33,121 bases of DNA from Candidatus Sumerlaeota bacterium (lineage in GTDB: Bacteria; Sumerlaeota; Sumerlaeia; MWCT01; JAUWMI01): assembly GCA_030613245.1 (NCBI GenBank), contig JAUWMI010000048.1, forward strand, positions 1 through 33,121, read 5' to 3'. The position numbers were made by a program, and so were the translations under genes. The notes beneath the pieces are model-generated. The model saw only the letters and a program-made list of their open reading frames with translations. It was not told the DNA's origin and did not search any database. Shown here in pieces: positions 24,612-32,482 of this stretch. Positions within the stretch are counted from its first letter, which is position 1. Each line of letters starts with the position of its first letter.

Positions 24612-26336
24612 ATGGACAAACAAGAAGTCATTGATATCCTTGAAGAGATCGGGACATTCCTTGAAATCAAGGGTGAGAACCCTTTTAAGTGTAATGCGTA
24701 TCATAATGCAGCGCGACAGCTGGAGATGTACGATGGAACGCTGGAGCAGATGATCAGTTCCGGCGAGCTTGGCACGATCAAGGGGATTGGAAAGAGCATT
24801 GCAGAAAAGGTCACGACCCTGGCACAAAGCGGAAGGCTTGAGTATTATGAGGAGCTGCGCAAAGCGATTCCGCCAGGTGTGGTTGAAATGCTCGATATCG
24901 CAGGATTCGGCCCAAAAAAAGCGAAAGCAGTTTACGAGAAACTCGGGATCAAAACAGTGGGAGAGCTCGAGTATGCATGTCGCGAAAATCGGCTGCTTGA
25001 CGTCGATGGGTTTGGTTTGAAAAGTCAGCAAAAGATTCTCCAAGGGATCGAGTTTCTCAAGAAGCGGATCGGGCAGTTTCATTTTAACGTTGCGTATGGG
25101 GCTGCCCAGACCCTTTATGAGGCGCTGAAAGCACATTCAAAAGTCATCCGAGTGAGTCTTGCAGGAAGTATTCGACGACATAAAGAAATCGTCAGAGACA
25201 TAGACATACTGGTGAGTGCAAAGGACAACAAGGTGGTGATGAGCACGTTTGTGGCGCTTGAGCCGGTTGAGCATGTCATAGCGCATGGTGATACGAAAAG
25301 TAGCGTGACCCTGAAGACGGGCATCAATGCGGATCTCCGTGCGGTCTCGGACAAACAATTTCCTTACGCCTTGCACTATTTTACAGGGAGTAAGGCCCAT
25401 AATATTGCCGTACGCACGCGTGCCAAGCAGATGGGCATCAAGATGAACGAGTACGGTCTGTTCAAGGGCAAGCGGGAGACGCTTATTCCCTGCAAAGATG
25501 AGGGAGAAATTTTTAAGGTTCTGGGGCTGCATTACATTGAGGCTGAACTTCGCGAAGATACAGGTGAGATCGAAGCTGCAGAGAAAGGGATTCTGCCGAA
25601 ACTGGTCGAAGAGCATGATCTTCGGGGCGTCTTTCACGTTCACACGGACTATAGCGACGGCGTTGTGCCTTTGAAGGCATACCTGAAGGCCGCCAAGGAG
25701 CGCGGCTACGATTACATCGGCATAGCAGATCATAGCAAGTCGGCAGCTTATGCTAATGGGCTGACAGAGCAGCAGATTCGGAAGCAGCAGCGGGAAATAG
25801 ATGCGTTGAACAAGAGCGCTCGCGGTGTCCGTTTGCTCAAGGGCATAGAAGTGGACATTCTGCCAGATGGCTCGCTTGACTATAGCGACAAGGTGTTGGC
25901 CAGCTTTGACTTCGTGATTGCCTCGGTGCACAGCAGGTTTAACATGAGCGAAGCGGACATGACCCGACGTATTATCAAAGCGATGAAGAACAAATACGTG
26001 AACATGCTTGGGCATCCCACGGGTCGGTTACTGCTGGCGCGCGAGGCCTACCCACTTGACATGGCCGCAGTGATAGAAGCAGCTGCGAAATACCGCGTGA
26101 GCATCGAGCTCAACGCTCACCCTTTTCGTCTGGATATTGACTGGCGCTGGTGCAAGAAGGCGAAAGATGCTGGCGTGAAGATCAGCATCAATCCCGACGC
26201 ACATCACCTGGAGGGGCTAGATGACACGCAGTATGGGGTAGGGATTGCGCGGAAAGGATGGCTTGGCCCTGGGGATATTCTTAATACCCTGTCTCTCGAA
26301 AAGCTGTTGCGCCAATTACGCCAGGGACGGAAGTGA
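24612..26336 (+). CDS. polX: DNA polymerase/3'-5' exonuclease PolX
   Basis: A family X polymerase used in gap filling during base excision repair. 574 residues, the usual length. Helix-hairpin-helix motifs are at TIKGIGKSIAEK (~55-66) and IAGFGPKKAKAVYEKLG (~96-112). The polymerase catalytic part has GSIRRHKEIVRDIDIL (185-200, metal Asp 196 and 198) and a third Asp in INADLRAV; HYFTGSKAHN follows. The C-terminal PHP nuclease domain (~335-570) has FHVHTDYSDG, IGIADHS, GIEVDIL, SVHSRF, GHPTGRL and INPDAHH, so its metal site looks intact. The stop codon overlaps the GTG of nth, which links it to another base-excision enzyme. No clear ribosome site before the ATG. Confidence 0.94.
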   Translation: MDKQEVIDILEEIGTFLEIKGENPFKCNAYHNAARQLEMYDGTLEQMISSGELGTIKGIGKSIAEKVTTLAQSGRLEYYEELRKAIPPGVVEMLDIAGFGPKKAKAVYEKLGIKTVGELEYACRENRLLDVDGFGLKSQQKILQGIEFLKKRIGQFHFNVAYGAAQTLYEALKAHSKVIRVSLAGSIRRHKEIVRDIDILVSAKDNKVVMSTFVALEPVEHVIAHGDTKSSVTLKTGINADLRAVSDKQFPYALHYFTGSKAHNIAVRTRAKQMGIKMNEYGLFKGKRETLIPCKDEGEIFKVLGLHYIEAELREDTGEIEAAEKGILPKLVEEHDLRGVFHVHTDYSDGVVPLKAYLKAAKERGYDYIGIADHSKSAAYANGLTEQQIRKQQREIDALNKSARGVRLLKGIEVDILPDGSLDYSDKVLASFDFVIASVHSRFNMSEADMTRRIIKAMKNKYVNMLGHPTGRLLLAREAYPLDMAAVIEAAAKYRVSIELNAHPFRLDIDWRWCKKAKDAGVKISINPDAHHLEGLDDTQYGVGIARKGWLGPGDILNTLSLEKLLRQLRQGRK

Positions 26337-26989
26337 GAAAAATTGTGGGAACAATTACGCAGTTGAAAGCACGGGCAAAGAGCATTGTCAAAGGCCTTAG
26401 AAAAGCATATCCGGGGGCCACTACAGCGCTGCGTTTCTCCACGTCGTTCGAACTGCTGATCGCCACAATTCTCTCGGCACAATGCACGGACGAACGCGTA
26501 AATAAAGTGACCCGGCGGCTGTTCAAAAAGTATCGCTCGCCGCAGGATTATCTTAACGTTGATCCTCACGAGTTGGAGCAGGATATCAGGCAAACCGGAT
26601 TTTATCGTAACAAGACGAAAAGCATTCACGCGTGTTGCAAAGGCCTGGTGGAAGAGTACAAAGGAGAGGTGCCGGACGACATGGACGAACTCGTCACGCT
26701 GGGCGGTGTGGGGCGTAAAACAGCAAATTTGGTGCTGGGCTGCGCGTTTAACAAGCCTGCGATCACGGTAGATACGCATGTGAAGCGGGTCGTTGGACGC
26801 GTGGAGCTGAGCAATGAGACCAATCCGGATAAAATCGAGTTTGACCTGCAACGATTGCTGGACAAAAAAGACTGGACCCAATTCAGCAACGCATTGATTT
26901 TGCATGGCCGCTACGTTTGTCAGGCGCGATGCCCTCTCTGCAATGAGTGTGTCATTAGAGCCTACTGTCCTTTTCCCAATAAGCCGTGA
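26333..26989 (+). CDS. nth: Endonuclease III
   Basis: A DNA glycosylase/AP lyase that removes oxidised pyrimidines. 218 residues. The helix-hairpin-helix with catalytic Lys is LGGVGRKTANLVLG (~123-136), and the catalytic Asp is in ITVDTHVKRV. The C-terminal [4Fe-4S] site has the standard CX6CX2CX5C spacing in CQARCPLCNECVIRAYC, with one additional Cys inside the first gap. It starts at GTG 26333, giving a 4-base GTGA overlap with the polX stop, evidence for a two-gene operon. Whether DUF362 (30 bases downstream) is in the same transcript is likely but not proven. Confidence 0.94.
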   Translation: MRKIVGTITQLKARAKSIVKGLRKAYPGATTALRFSTSFELLIATILSAQCTDERVNKVTRRLFKKYRSPQDYLNVDPHELEQDIRQTGFYRNKTKSIHACCKGLVEEYKGEVPDDMDELVTLGGVGRKTANLVLGCAFNKPAITVDTHVKRVVGRVELSNETNPDKIEFDLQRLLDKKDWTQFSNALILHGRYVCQARCPLCNECVIRAYCPFPNKP

Positions 26990-27019
26990 AGACAAATATT
27001 CTTGGAGAACCCGTGAGAA

Positions 27020-27970
27020 ATGACGACAACGGTTGCACTTGCGCGGTGCACTACGTATGAGGATCGCAATGTGAGAGCGGCTGTAGAGGAGGTCTTGCAA
27101 CCGTTTGGCGGGATACGCATATTTGTTTCGCCTGGGATGCGTGTGCTTCTGAAGCCGAACCTCATCGTGGCGCGGCACCAGGATCAGGCAGCAACTACGC
27201 ATCCGGTAGTGCTTAAGGTTGTGGCGGAGCTGGTGCTTGAAGCTGGAGCAAGCCCGATCATAGGCGATAGTCCAGCATTCGGGTCTGCGCGAGGTGTGGC
27301 AGCGCGCGGAGGTATTTTGCAGATGGCAGAGGAGCTGGGGATTGAGGTGGTGGAATTTCGCCATCCACAGCGCATTCGCCTGAGTCGTGGCTCGTTGCGT
27401 TCTATCCTCGTTGACCGGCTGGCATTCGACACGGGAGCGATCATTAATCTTCCAAAACTGAAAGTTCATAATCAGATGCTACTTAGTATGGCAGTGAAGA
27501 ACCTGTTCGGATTTGTTCCCGGGCGGCGCAAGGCACTCTGCCATTTGCTCTTTAGCGGGAATCGCAAAGGATTTGCACGACTTATTCTCGAGATTATGGA
27601 ACACGTTCAGCCAGAGTTGACCATTGTAGATGGAATCGTTGGAATGGAAGGCGACGGGCCGGCGAACGGCGATCCTCGGGGCTTTGGCCTGGTAGCAGCA
27701 GGCACGGATTGTGTGGCGATTGATATGGTACTTGCCGATGTGCTCGGCATTACTCCGCGTGATGTGCCAATTCTGGACGTCGCACATGAGCTAGGGATAG
27801 GAGAGACGCAGCTGGAAAATATTGCTATCGTTGGGGAAGCGCTCGAGTCAGTTCGGGTGAGGGACTTGCAGGTGCCACGACTCGTGTCAATCGGCTTTTC
27901 TGTGCCACGCCTGGCCCGTGGTATGGTGAAGCATTGCCTGGCACTGGTGCGTGCCAGACGTGGAGGATGA
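27020..27970 (+). CDS. DUF362 protein without ferredoxin domain
   Basis: A 316-residue DUF362 protein. The family signs are VLLKPNLIVAR (~43-53), THPVVLKVVAELVLEAGA, IGDSPAF and INLPKLKVHNQMLLSMAVKNLFGFVPG (~140-166), with IVDGIVGMEGDGPANG (~206-221). Many DUF362 proteins carry two [4Fe-4S] motifs at the C-terminus; here the protein ends in a basic tail with no Cys cluster. The biochemical role is not established. GGAG at ~27003 may be the ribosome site. It lies 30 bases behind nth, so cotranscription is likely, but functional linkage with repair is not implied. Confidence 0.85.
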   Translation: MTTTVALARCTTYEDRNVRAAVEEVLQPFGGIRIFVSPGMRVLLKPNLIVARHQDQAATTHPVVLKVVAELVLEAGASPIIGDSPAFGSARGVAARGGILQMAEELGIEVVEFRHPQRIRLSRGSLRSILVDRLAFDTGAIINLPKLKVHNQMLLSMAVKNLFGFVPGRRKALCHLLFSGNRKGFARLILEIMEHVQPELTIVDGIVGMEGDGPANGDPRGFGLVAAGTDCVAIDMVLADVLGITPRDVPILDVAHELGIGETQLENIAIVGEALESVRVRDLQVPRLVSIGFSVPRLARGMVKHCLALVRARRGG

Positions 27971-28071
27971 TCTTCCTGATTGAGTTTTCCACAGCCTGAG
28001 ACTTTTTGATTGCAATCCTTGGACAGCCTGTTTTAATCAATAACTGATTTATGCTCGAAACTATGGCACAC

Positions 28072-28112
28072 AGTTGCAGAAGGCAACTAAGCGGTACTAG
28101 AGTGCACACTCT
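28072..28112 (+). promoter_or_regulatory. Two small inverted repeats upstream of the 28137 gene
   Basis: AGTTGC/GCAACT at 28072-28077/28083-28088 and AGAGTG/CACTCT at 28099-28112 with a 2-base centre. They end 10 bases before the ribosome site of the next gene and could be operators or leader hairpins. Confidence 0.3.
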
Positions 28113-28136
28113 CCCCGATACAAAGGAGTGAAGCCC

Positions 28137-28607
28137 ATGGCAGGCAAGAAGACCGAGATTACTGAATCAATGTTCTACGACAAGTACTACGTGATTAAGA
28201 AGAGCAAAGCACAAGCGCTCGCTCAGGGGGCAATTAAGGAGCTCTACGAGGAGGGAGGACGTAACGAGCACGGAGTGATCGAGATCATGGACATTATTGA
28301 GCGAATGGACGATCTTCAGGGTGCGCAGTACTTTGCGATGAATCTTGACGAGGAAGCCAGCATCAAGGCGATGCAGACCTATTACCTGAACAAGTACGAC
28401 AAAGAGGCCGCTGAGGCATGCATCAACTTTATTCTTAAAGGCGAAGTTGGCAAGAGTCTGGTCTTCAAGGGAAAGTGCCTGACTAGCGGCAAGGTGACAG
28501 ATGTCTGGCGTCACCCTGACGGCGGCAAGGTGTTTGAAGTGCGTGATAAGGGGGGAGCCATGCACACCGTTCCTGAGAGCTGGCTCGTAAAGTGGCTTGA
28601 AGAGTAA
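28137..28607 (+). CDS. Conserved-looking hypothetical protein, 156 residues
   Basis: I do not recognise this family. The start at 28137 is well supported by AAGGAG at 28123-28128, 8 bases away. Residues 1-105 look helical and charged; the C-terminal ~45 residues (GKCLTSGKVTDVWRHPDGGKVFEVRDKGG) look like a small beta-barrel, ending SWLVKWLEE. No signal peptide, membrane segment or Cys cluster is seen. Codon use looks like that of the neighbouring genes. The upstream inverted repeats and the strong ribosome site suggest a regulated, well-expressed soluble protein. It lies between DUF362 and nfo. Confidence 0.7.
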   Translation: MAGKKTEITESMFYDKYYVIKKSKAQALAQGAIKELYEEGGRNEHGVIEIMDIIERMDDLQGAQYFAMNLDEEASIKAMQTYYLNKYDKEAAEACINFILKGEVGKSLVFKGKCLTSGKVTDVWRHPDGGKVFEVRDKGGAMHTVPESWLVKWLEE

Positions 28608-28688
28608 TGGGCTCTGATTGATGGAGCGGCATGGTGGTGGAGAAACAGCGACGCGGGTTCGGCACATGGGCCAACGCAGGGAGCTTGG

Positions 28689-29546
28689 ATGCTGCTTGGT
28701 GCGCACATGTCAATTGCGGGCGGCGTGGATAAGGCCCTGATTCGCGGCGCTTCGATTGGGTGCCAGGCGATCCAGATATTTCTGAAGAATAACACACAAT
28801 GGGCCGGCCGACCGTATACTGAGGAAGAGCGACGGGATTTTTTTCGCTTTAAAAAGTGCTTTCGGATAGGAATTGTCTTTGCGCATGACTGCTATTTGAT
28901 AAACCTTGCTTCAGCGCATTCTGAGGTCCGACGCAAATCGCTACTGGCACTGGAGGATGAATGTATTCGTGCTGAGCAGCTGGGGTTGCCGTTTCTGGTC
29001 GTTCATCCTGGATCGCATCTCGGGCAAGGGGAGAAGGCCGGGCTCAGGCAAATTGGGGAAGGCGTCCAGCAGATTATCGGACAAACATCAGGGTCGGCAG
29101 TTAGAATATTATTTGAAACAACCGCAGGCCAGGGCACAAGTTTAGGTTATCAATTCGATCACCTGGCGGAATTGCTCGCCATTGTTGGAGACGAAGAAAG
29201 GACCGGCGTCTGTTTCGACACTGCGCACGTCTTTGCTGCCGGCTATGATTTGCGCTCTCAACGCGCTTATGCTACGACGTTTCGCCGATTTGACCATATT
29301 ATTGGCCTGAATCATCTTCACGTTTTTCATTTGAACGATTCGCAAAAGCCTTTGGCCTCTCGGGTGGATCGCCATGAGCACATTGGCCGCGGGCTTCTGG
29401 GGCTGAAGTTCTTTAGGCGGCTCTTGAATGACGCAAGGTTTCGCAATGTGCCAATGGTTCTGGAGACACCGAAAGGGCCGGATCTCAAGGAAGATATAGA
29501 AAATCTCCGCGTCTTGCGCAGCTTGATTGGAAGAGCAAAACACTAA
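28689..29546 (+). CDS. nfo: Deoxyribonuclease IV (endonuclease IV)
   Basis: A TIM-barrel AP endonuclease that cuts 5' to abasic sites using three zinc ions. 285 residues. The metal-binding motifs are all visible: GAHMSIAGG (4-12), VVHPGSH (~103-109), FETTAGQG (~142-149), CFDTAHVFAAGYD (~174-186), HLNDSQ (~220-225), DRHEHIGRG (~232-240) and VLETPKG. GGGAG lies just before the ATG. Together with polX and nth upstream, this gives three base-excision-repair enzymes within 5 kb, although DUF362 and an unknown gene lie between them. Confidence 0.94.
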   Translation: MLLGAHMSIAGGVDKALIRGASIGCQAIQIFLKNNTQWAGRPYTEEERRDFFRFKKCFRIGIVFAHDCYLINLASAHSEVRRKSLLALEDECIRAEQLGLPFLVVHPGSHLGQGEKAGLRQIGEGVQQIIGQTSGSAVRILFETTAGQGTSLGYQFDHLAELLAIVGDEERTGVCFDTAHVFAAGYDLRSQRAYATTFRRFDHIIGLNHLHVFHLNDSQKPLASRVDRHEHIGRGLLGLKFFRRLLNDARFRNVPMVLETPKGPDLKEDIENLRVLRSLIGRAKH

Positions 29547-29876
29547 CTCAAAGTACCCAAAAATTCATCAGGCTGGAAGTTAAAATGTTTTTACCTCACT
29601 GGGAATCCTTTGGAGTGCGTAAGCGGAGCCATAGCGGAGCTTGCGCTTTCACGGGCCGAAGCGCAGCTTCGGGCTGTTTCGTAAGCTGCGCTTACGAGAG
29701 GCAAAGCGGTAGCTCCACTGCGTTTCGCTACCGCACTCCCAAAAGCCGCCCCGGACATGAGCCGCCTTTCATGATTACAAGAAGTCGAACTCGAACATGC
29801 GTAGAATTACTCATGGAAACAGACTATTCTAACTTGGGATCGAAAACCGGCACTTTGAGTTATAAAGGAATGTGTA
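29547..29876. other. Intergenic stretch holding a palindromic element
   Basis: No convincing gene. A 108-residue frame at 29585 crosses the palindromic repeat, has no ribosome site and looks like no family. The first half holds the repeat at 29609-29743; the second half, more AT-rich near 29790-29870, probably holds the promoter and leader of the following gene. Confidence 0.6.
29609..29743. repeat. MITE-like palindromic element with terminal inverted repeats
   Basis: The ends form inverted repeats: TTTGGAGTGCG at 29609-29619 and CGCACTCCCAAA at 29732-29743, with one extra C. Inside are four hairpins: 29617-29624/29639-29646 (one G-T pair), 29656-29662/29666-29672 (perfect 7 bp), 29679-29686/29690-29697 (perfect 8 bp) and 29706-29713/29727-29734 (perfect 8 bp). 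There is no transposase. It is probably a non-autonomous element or a palindromic intergenic repeat family. Confidence 0.7.
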
Positions 29877-30887
29877 ATGCACGAGGCGATGCTCTACGAA
29901 AAGACGGGTGATACGCGGGTCGAATGTCACCTGTGCCGCCATAGATGTCAGATCGCGGATGGCAAAGCGGGTATCTGCAAGGTACGGCTAAACAAAGGGG
30001 GCACACTTTATTCCCTTGTCTACGCCCGGGCTATTGCCAGGAACGCAGATCCGATTGAGAAGAAGCCGCTTTTTCATTTTCAACCCGGGTCGGATTCCTT
30101 TTCCATTGCTACTGTAGGATGCAACTTTAGCTGTGATTTTTGTCAGAATCACAGCATATCCCAGATGGTTCATGACTGTGGCGAAATTGCTGGTGAGCAT
30201 TTTCCACCGGAAGATGTGGTGAAGATAGCCAAACGCCATGGCTGCAAGAGCATTTCCTATACTTACACAGAGCCAACGATTTACTTTGAATACGCCTATG
30301 ACAGCGCAAAGTTGGCCACGGAGTCCGGGATGAAGAATGTCTTCGTCTCGAATGGGTTCATGACACCGGAGGCAATTGACACTATTCGTCCATACCTGCA
30401 TGGAATTAATGTGGATTTGAAAGCATTCAGCAAAGAGGTGTATCGCAAGGTGATGAAGGCGGATCTGGATGGTGTGCTTGATAGTATCCGTCGGTTGAAA
30501 GACGCTGGTATCTGGATTGAAGTGACCACGCTTATTGTGCCCACTTTAAACGATGACGAGAAGCAGCTCCAGCAGATTGCCGAGTTTATCGCCGACGTAG
30601 GGGTAGAAATCCCCTGGCATGTGAGCCGATTTCATCCGCAGTATCAGTTTACCTCGGTGGGGCCGACGCCGCTGGGAGTCATTAAGAAGGCACTGGAAAT
30701 AGGCCGGGCAAAAGGCCTGCGCTATGTGTATTCTGGCAATGTGCCGGGCGACGAGGGTGAGAACACGCTGTGCTATAATTGTGAACATACGCTGATCCGC
30801 CGCTTCGGCTTCAGCGTTATGGAGAATAAAATCAAAGAGGGAAAGTGCTATAATTGCGGGGCGGTTATTGACGGCGTGGAGATGTGA
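29877..30887 (+). CDS. amrS: AmmeMemoRadiSam system radical SAM enzyme
   Basis: A 336-residue radical SAM protein of the PflA-like group in the AmmeMemoRadiSam system. The SAM-binding [4Fe-4S] Cys are C82, C86 and C89 in VGCNFSCDFCQN. The N-terminus has CHLCRHRC (17-24) and C34, a typical extra Cys set. YTYTEPTIYFEY, FVSNGFM, INVDLKAF and HVSRFHPQY are family signatures; the C-terminus has CYNC twice (~299-302 and ~323-326), zinc-type pairs. AAGGAATG precedes the ATG. Its usual partners, MEMO-like and AMMECR1 proteins, are not in the window. The modification it makes is not established. Confidence 0.9.
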   Translation: MHEAMLYEKTGDTRVECHLCRHRCQIADGKAGICKVRLNKGGTLYSLVYARAIARNADPIEKKPLFHFQPGSDSFSIATVGCNFSCDFCQNHSISQMVHDCGEIAGEHFPPEDVVKIAKRHGCKSISYTYTEPTIYFEYAYDSAKLATESGMKNVFVSNGFMTPEAIDTIRPYLHGINVDLKAFSKEVYRKVMKADLDGVLDSIRRLKDAGIWIEVTTLIVPTLNDDEKQLQQIAEFIADVGVEIPWHVSRFHPQYQFTSVGPTPLGVIKKALEIGRAKGLRYVYSGNVPGDEGENTLCYNCEHTLIRRFGFSVMENKIKEGKCYNCGAVIDGVEM

Positions 30888-30943
30888 GTTTTGCCATTGT
30901 GTTCTGCCGGTACGGAGTGTGTAGTTTTTTCAAAGTAGACGTT

Positions 30944-31027
30944 AATTCGTGCAATTTGTTTTATTCGTTGTCATTCGTGGTAGGGGGTGTTTGTAAGTAC
31001 ACGAATGCCACGAATTATTCACGAATC
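30944..31027. repeat. Dyad array of ATTCGTG repeats
   Basis: AATTCGTG (30944-30951), ATTCGTTG (30963-30970) and CATTCGTGG (30972-30980) in one direction are mirrored by CACGAATG (31000-31007), CCACGAATT (31008-31016) and CACGAATC (31020-31027). The array lies between the convergent amrS and vanZ-like genes and could fold as a long hairpin. Confidence 0.65.
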
Positions 31028-31081
31028 TGTGAAAGTGAAGTTTATCGCTTTGCCGTCTGGAAGTGAAAATAGCGTTGCAGT

Positions 31082-31483
31082 CTAGCCGCCGAGAGTAGCA
31101 ACTCCCAGCATAGCGAGCGTGGCGCCTAGAAAGCTGTGCAAAAGATCAATGCCACGAAAGCAGCGGCCGGCGGTGCGCGATTGGTGCCATTCGTCAAGAA
31201 CAGCAATGACGCAGCTTATGGCCCACGTTGCGTATCCACGCGCAGGTGCCCAGTGCAGGTGACCCTGTGAAAGAGCGAGATAGAGTAGGAGAAACAGGCC
31301 GCCAAATTCCAGATAGTGAAACGCAGCACGAAACTGGCCATGGTAGGCGTCGAGAAACTTCCATAGCCGTGGCTTCTGCTTGACGGTGTCAATCAACTGC
31401 TGTGACTGCGCGCGGCCAAATCGTCTTGTGCCGCAGTAGGCGATAAAAAGAATCCAGAAAGCGAGAGCAATCCAGTAGATCAT
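31082..31483 (-). CDS. VanZ-like membrane protein
   Basis: A 133-residue integral membrane protein. Segments: ~3-18, ~56-75, ~84-97 and ~113-130. The VanZ family signature is clear: HYLEFGGLFLLL (~56-67) and LDEWHQSRTAGRCFRGIDLLHSFLGA (split around ~95-120), where VanZ has D-E-x-HQ, R, and D-x2-x-N/S-x2-G. The start at 31483 is an ATG preceded by GAGGAG; a GTG four codons earlier is less likely. VanZ gives low-level teicoplanin resistance in enterococci, but most bacterial members are uncharacterised membrane proteins, and no resistance role is claimed here. Confidence 0.8.
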   Translation of the reverse strand: MIYWIALAFWILFIAYCGTRRFGRAQSQQLIDTVKQKPRLWKFLDAYHGQFRAAFHYLEFGGLFLLLYLALSQGHLHWAPARGYATWAISCVIAVLDEWHQSRTAGRCFRGIDLLHSFLGATLAMLGVATLGG

Positions 31484-31690
31484 CGTACTCCTCACATCTA
31501 TTTATCTCATTCAGCAGCCCGCAGGATATGTCCAGGCGATGGTCCTAGTACAGCAAGGAAACTAATGGATTCATAGCCTTTGCCCATCATGTGCAGAAGA
31601 ATTGTAGAGATACAGCGAAGAAATTTGCCAGTAAAAAAAACGAGTGACTTGGATTTGATATGGCAATTCAGCATGGAGGAGGTAGGAGTT

Positions 31691-31996
31691 ATGTTGGTTG
31701 AATTTTCAATAGTTCCACTCGATAAAGGGACACACCTGAGCAGCTCAGTGGCCAAAGTGCTTAAAATGGTGGATAAGAGCGGACTGGATTATAGACTCAC
31801 GTCAATGGGCACGATTGTCGAAGGAAGATGGCAGCGCGTAATGGCTCTTATCGAGCAGTGTCACGAGCGCATGATGGAGGACTCGGATCGGGTAATTACG
31901 ACGATCAAGATTGACGACCACAGAGGCCGCACAGGCCGTCTGGCCGGGAAAGTGGAGGCGGTTGAGAAGGTTCTGGGTAAGAAATTGAAGACCTGA
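31691..31996 (+). CDS. MTH1187-type thiamine-binding protein
   Basis: A 101-residue cytosolic ferredoxin-like-fold protein of the MTH1187/YkoF-like group (DUF77), which binds thiamine or related molecules. Signs are VEFSIVPLDKG (3-13), SSSVAKVLKMVDKSGLDYRL, TSMGTIVEG (~37-45) and the end TGRLAGKVEAVEKVLG. The start at 31691 follows GGAGGAGGTAGGAG, a strong ribosome site; upstream in-frame starts are ignored for that reason. It is divergent from the vanZ-like gene and 60 bases before the pterin enzyme, so these two plus-strand genes may be cotranscribed. Confidence 0.85.
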   Translation: MLVEFSIVPLDKGTHLSSSVAKVLKMVDKSGLDYRLTSMGTIVEGRWQRVMALIEQCHERMMEDSDRVITTIKIDDHRGRTGRLAGKVEAVEKVLGKKLKT

Positions 31997-32056
31997 GCTG
32001 TCGACGGATAAGCCTGATGGCTGACCTCCGGCGATTCTGTTGTGAAAGGACGAATT

Positions 32057-32479
32057 GTGTTTCTCATCAAACGGAAAGTTTCGTTCAGCGCTGCTCATCG
32101 CCTTTACTCGGACGCGCTCTCTGATGAGGAGAATCGGGCGGTGTATGGGAAGTGTAGCAACCCGAATTACCATGGACACAATTTTTCGCTCGAAGTAGCA
32201 GTGAAGGGCGAACCAGATCCCCGAACCGGGATGGTGATCAATTTTAAAACGCTGGGAGAAATCCTGGAGCGTGAGGTGGTCGAGCAGCTGGATCATCGGA
32301 ATTTGAATCTTGAGGTAGATTGGCTTCGTGGCGTGGTACCAACAGCAGAAAACCTCGTGCGGGCAATCTGGGAGATTCTGGAGAGCAAGATTCCTCAAGG
32401 TCGGCTCCATAGTCTCACCTTGAGTGAAACAGAATCGAGCAGCGTCACGTATTTTGGACCACATGGGGGCACGACGTAG
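32057..32479 (+). CDS. 6-pyruvoyl-tetrahydropterin-synthase-family enzyme
   Basis: A 140-residue enzyme of the PTPS/QueD family. Zinc ligands H14 (SFSAAHRL), H39 and H41 (NYHGHN) are present; GMVINFKTL, the catalytic D79-H80 in LDHRNLN, PTAENL and SETESS are conserved. The active-site Cys33 sits in CSNPNYHGH (CX5HGH), which in the published motif scheme marks PTPS-II, converting dihydroneopterin triphosphate to 6-pyruvoyl-tetrahydropterin, whereas QueD has CX3HGH. I chose GTG at 32057 because AAAGGA lies 6 bases before it; GTG at 32042 is an alternative adding 5 residues. No folE, queC or queE is near. Confidence 0.88.
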   Translation: MFLIKRKVSFSAAHRLYSDALSDEENRAVYGKCSNPNYHGHNFSLEVAVKGEPDPRTGMVINFKTLGEILEREVVEQLDHRNLNLEVDWLRGVVPTAENLVRAIWEILESKIPQGRLHSLTLSETESSSVTYFGPHGGTT

Positions 32480-32482
32480 ACA

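Noticed and set aside
25137-27469. Long minus-strand frames opposite polX, nth and DUF362
   Set aside because: Shadows of genes with full catalytic motifs on the plus strand; the translations are His/Arg-rich and featureless.
29585-29911. 108-residue plus-strand frame before amrS
   Set aside because: It crosses the palindromic element, lacks a ribosome site and overlaps the well-supported amrS start.
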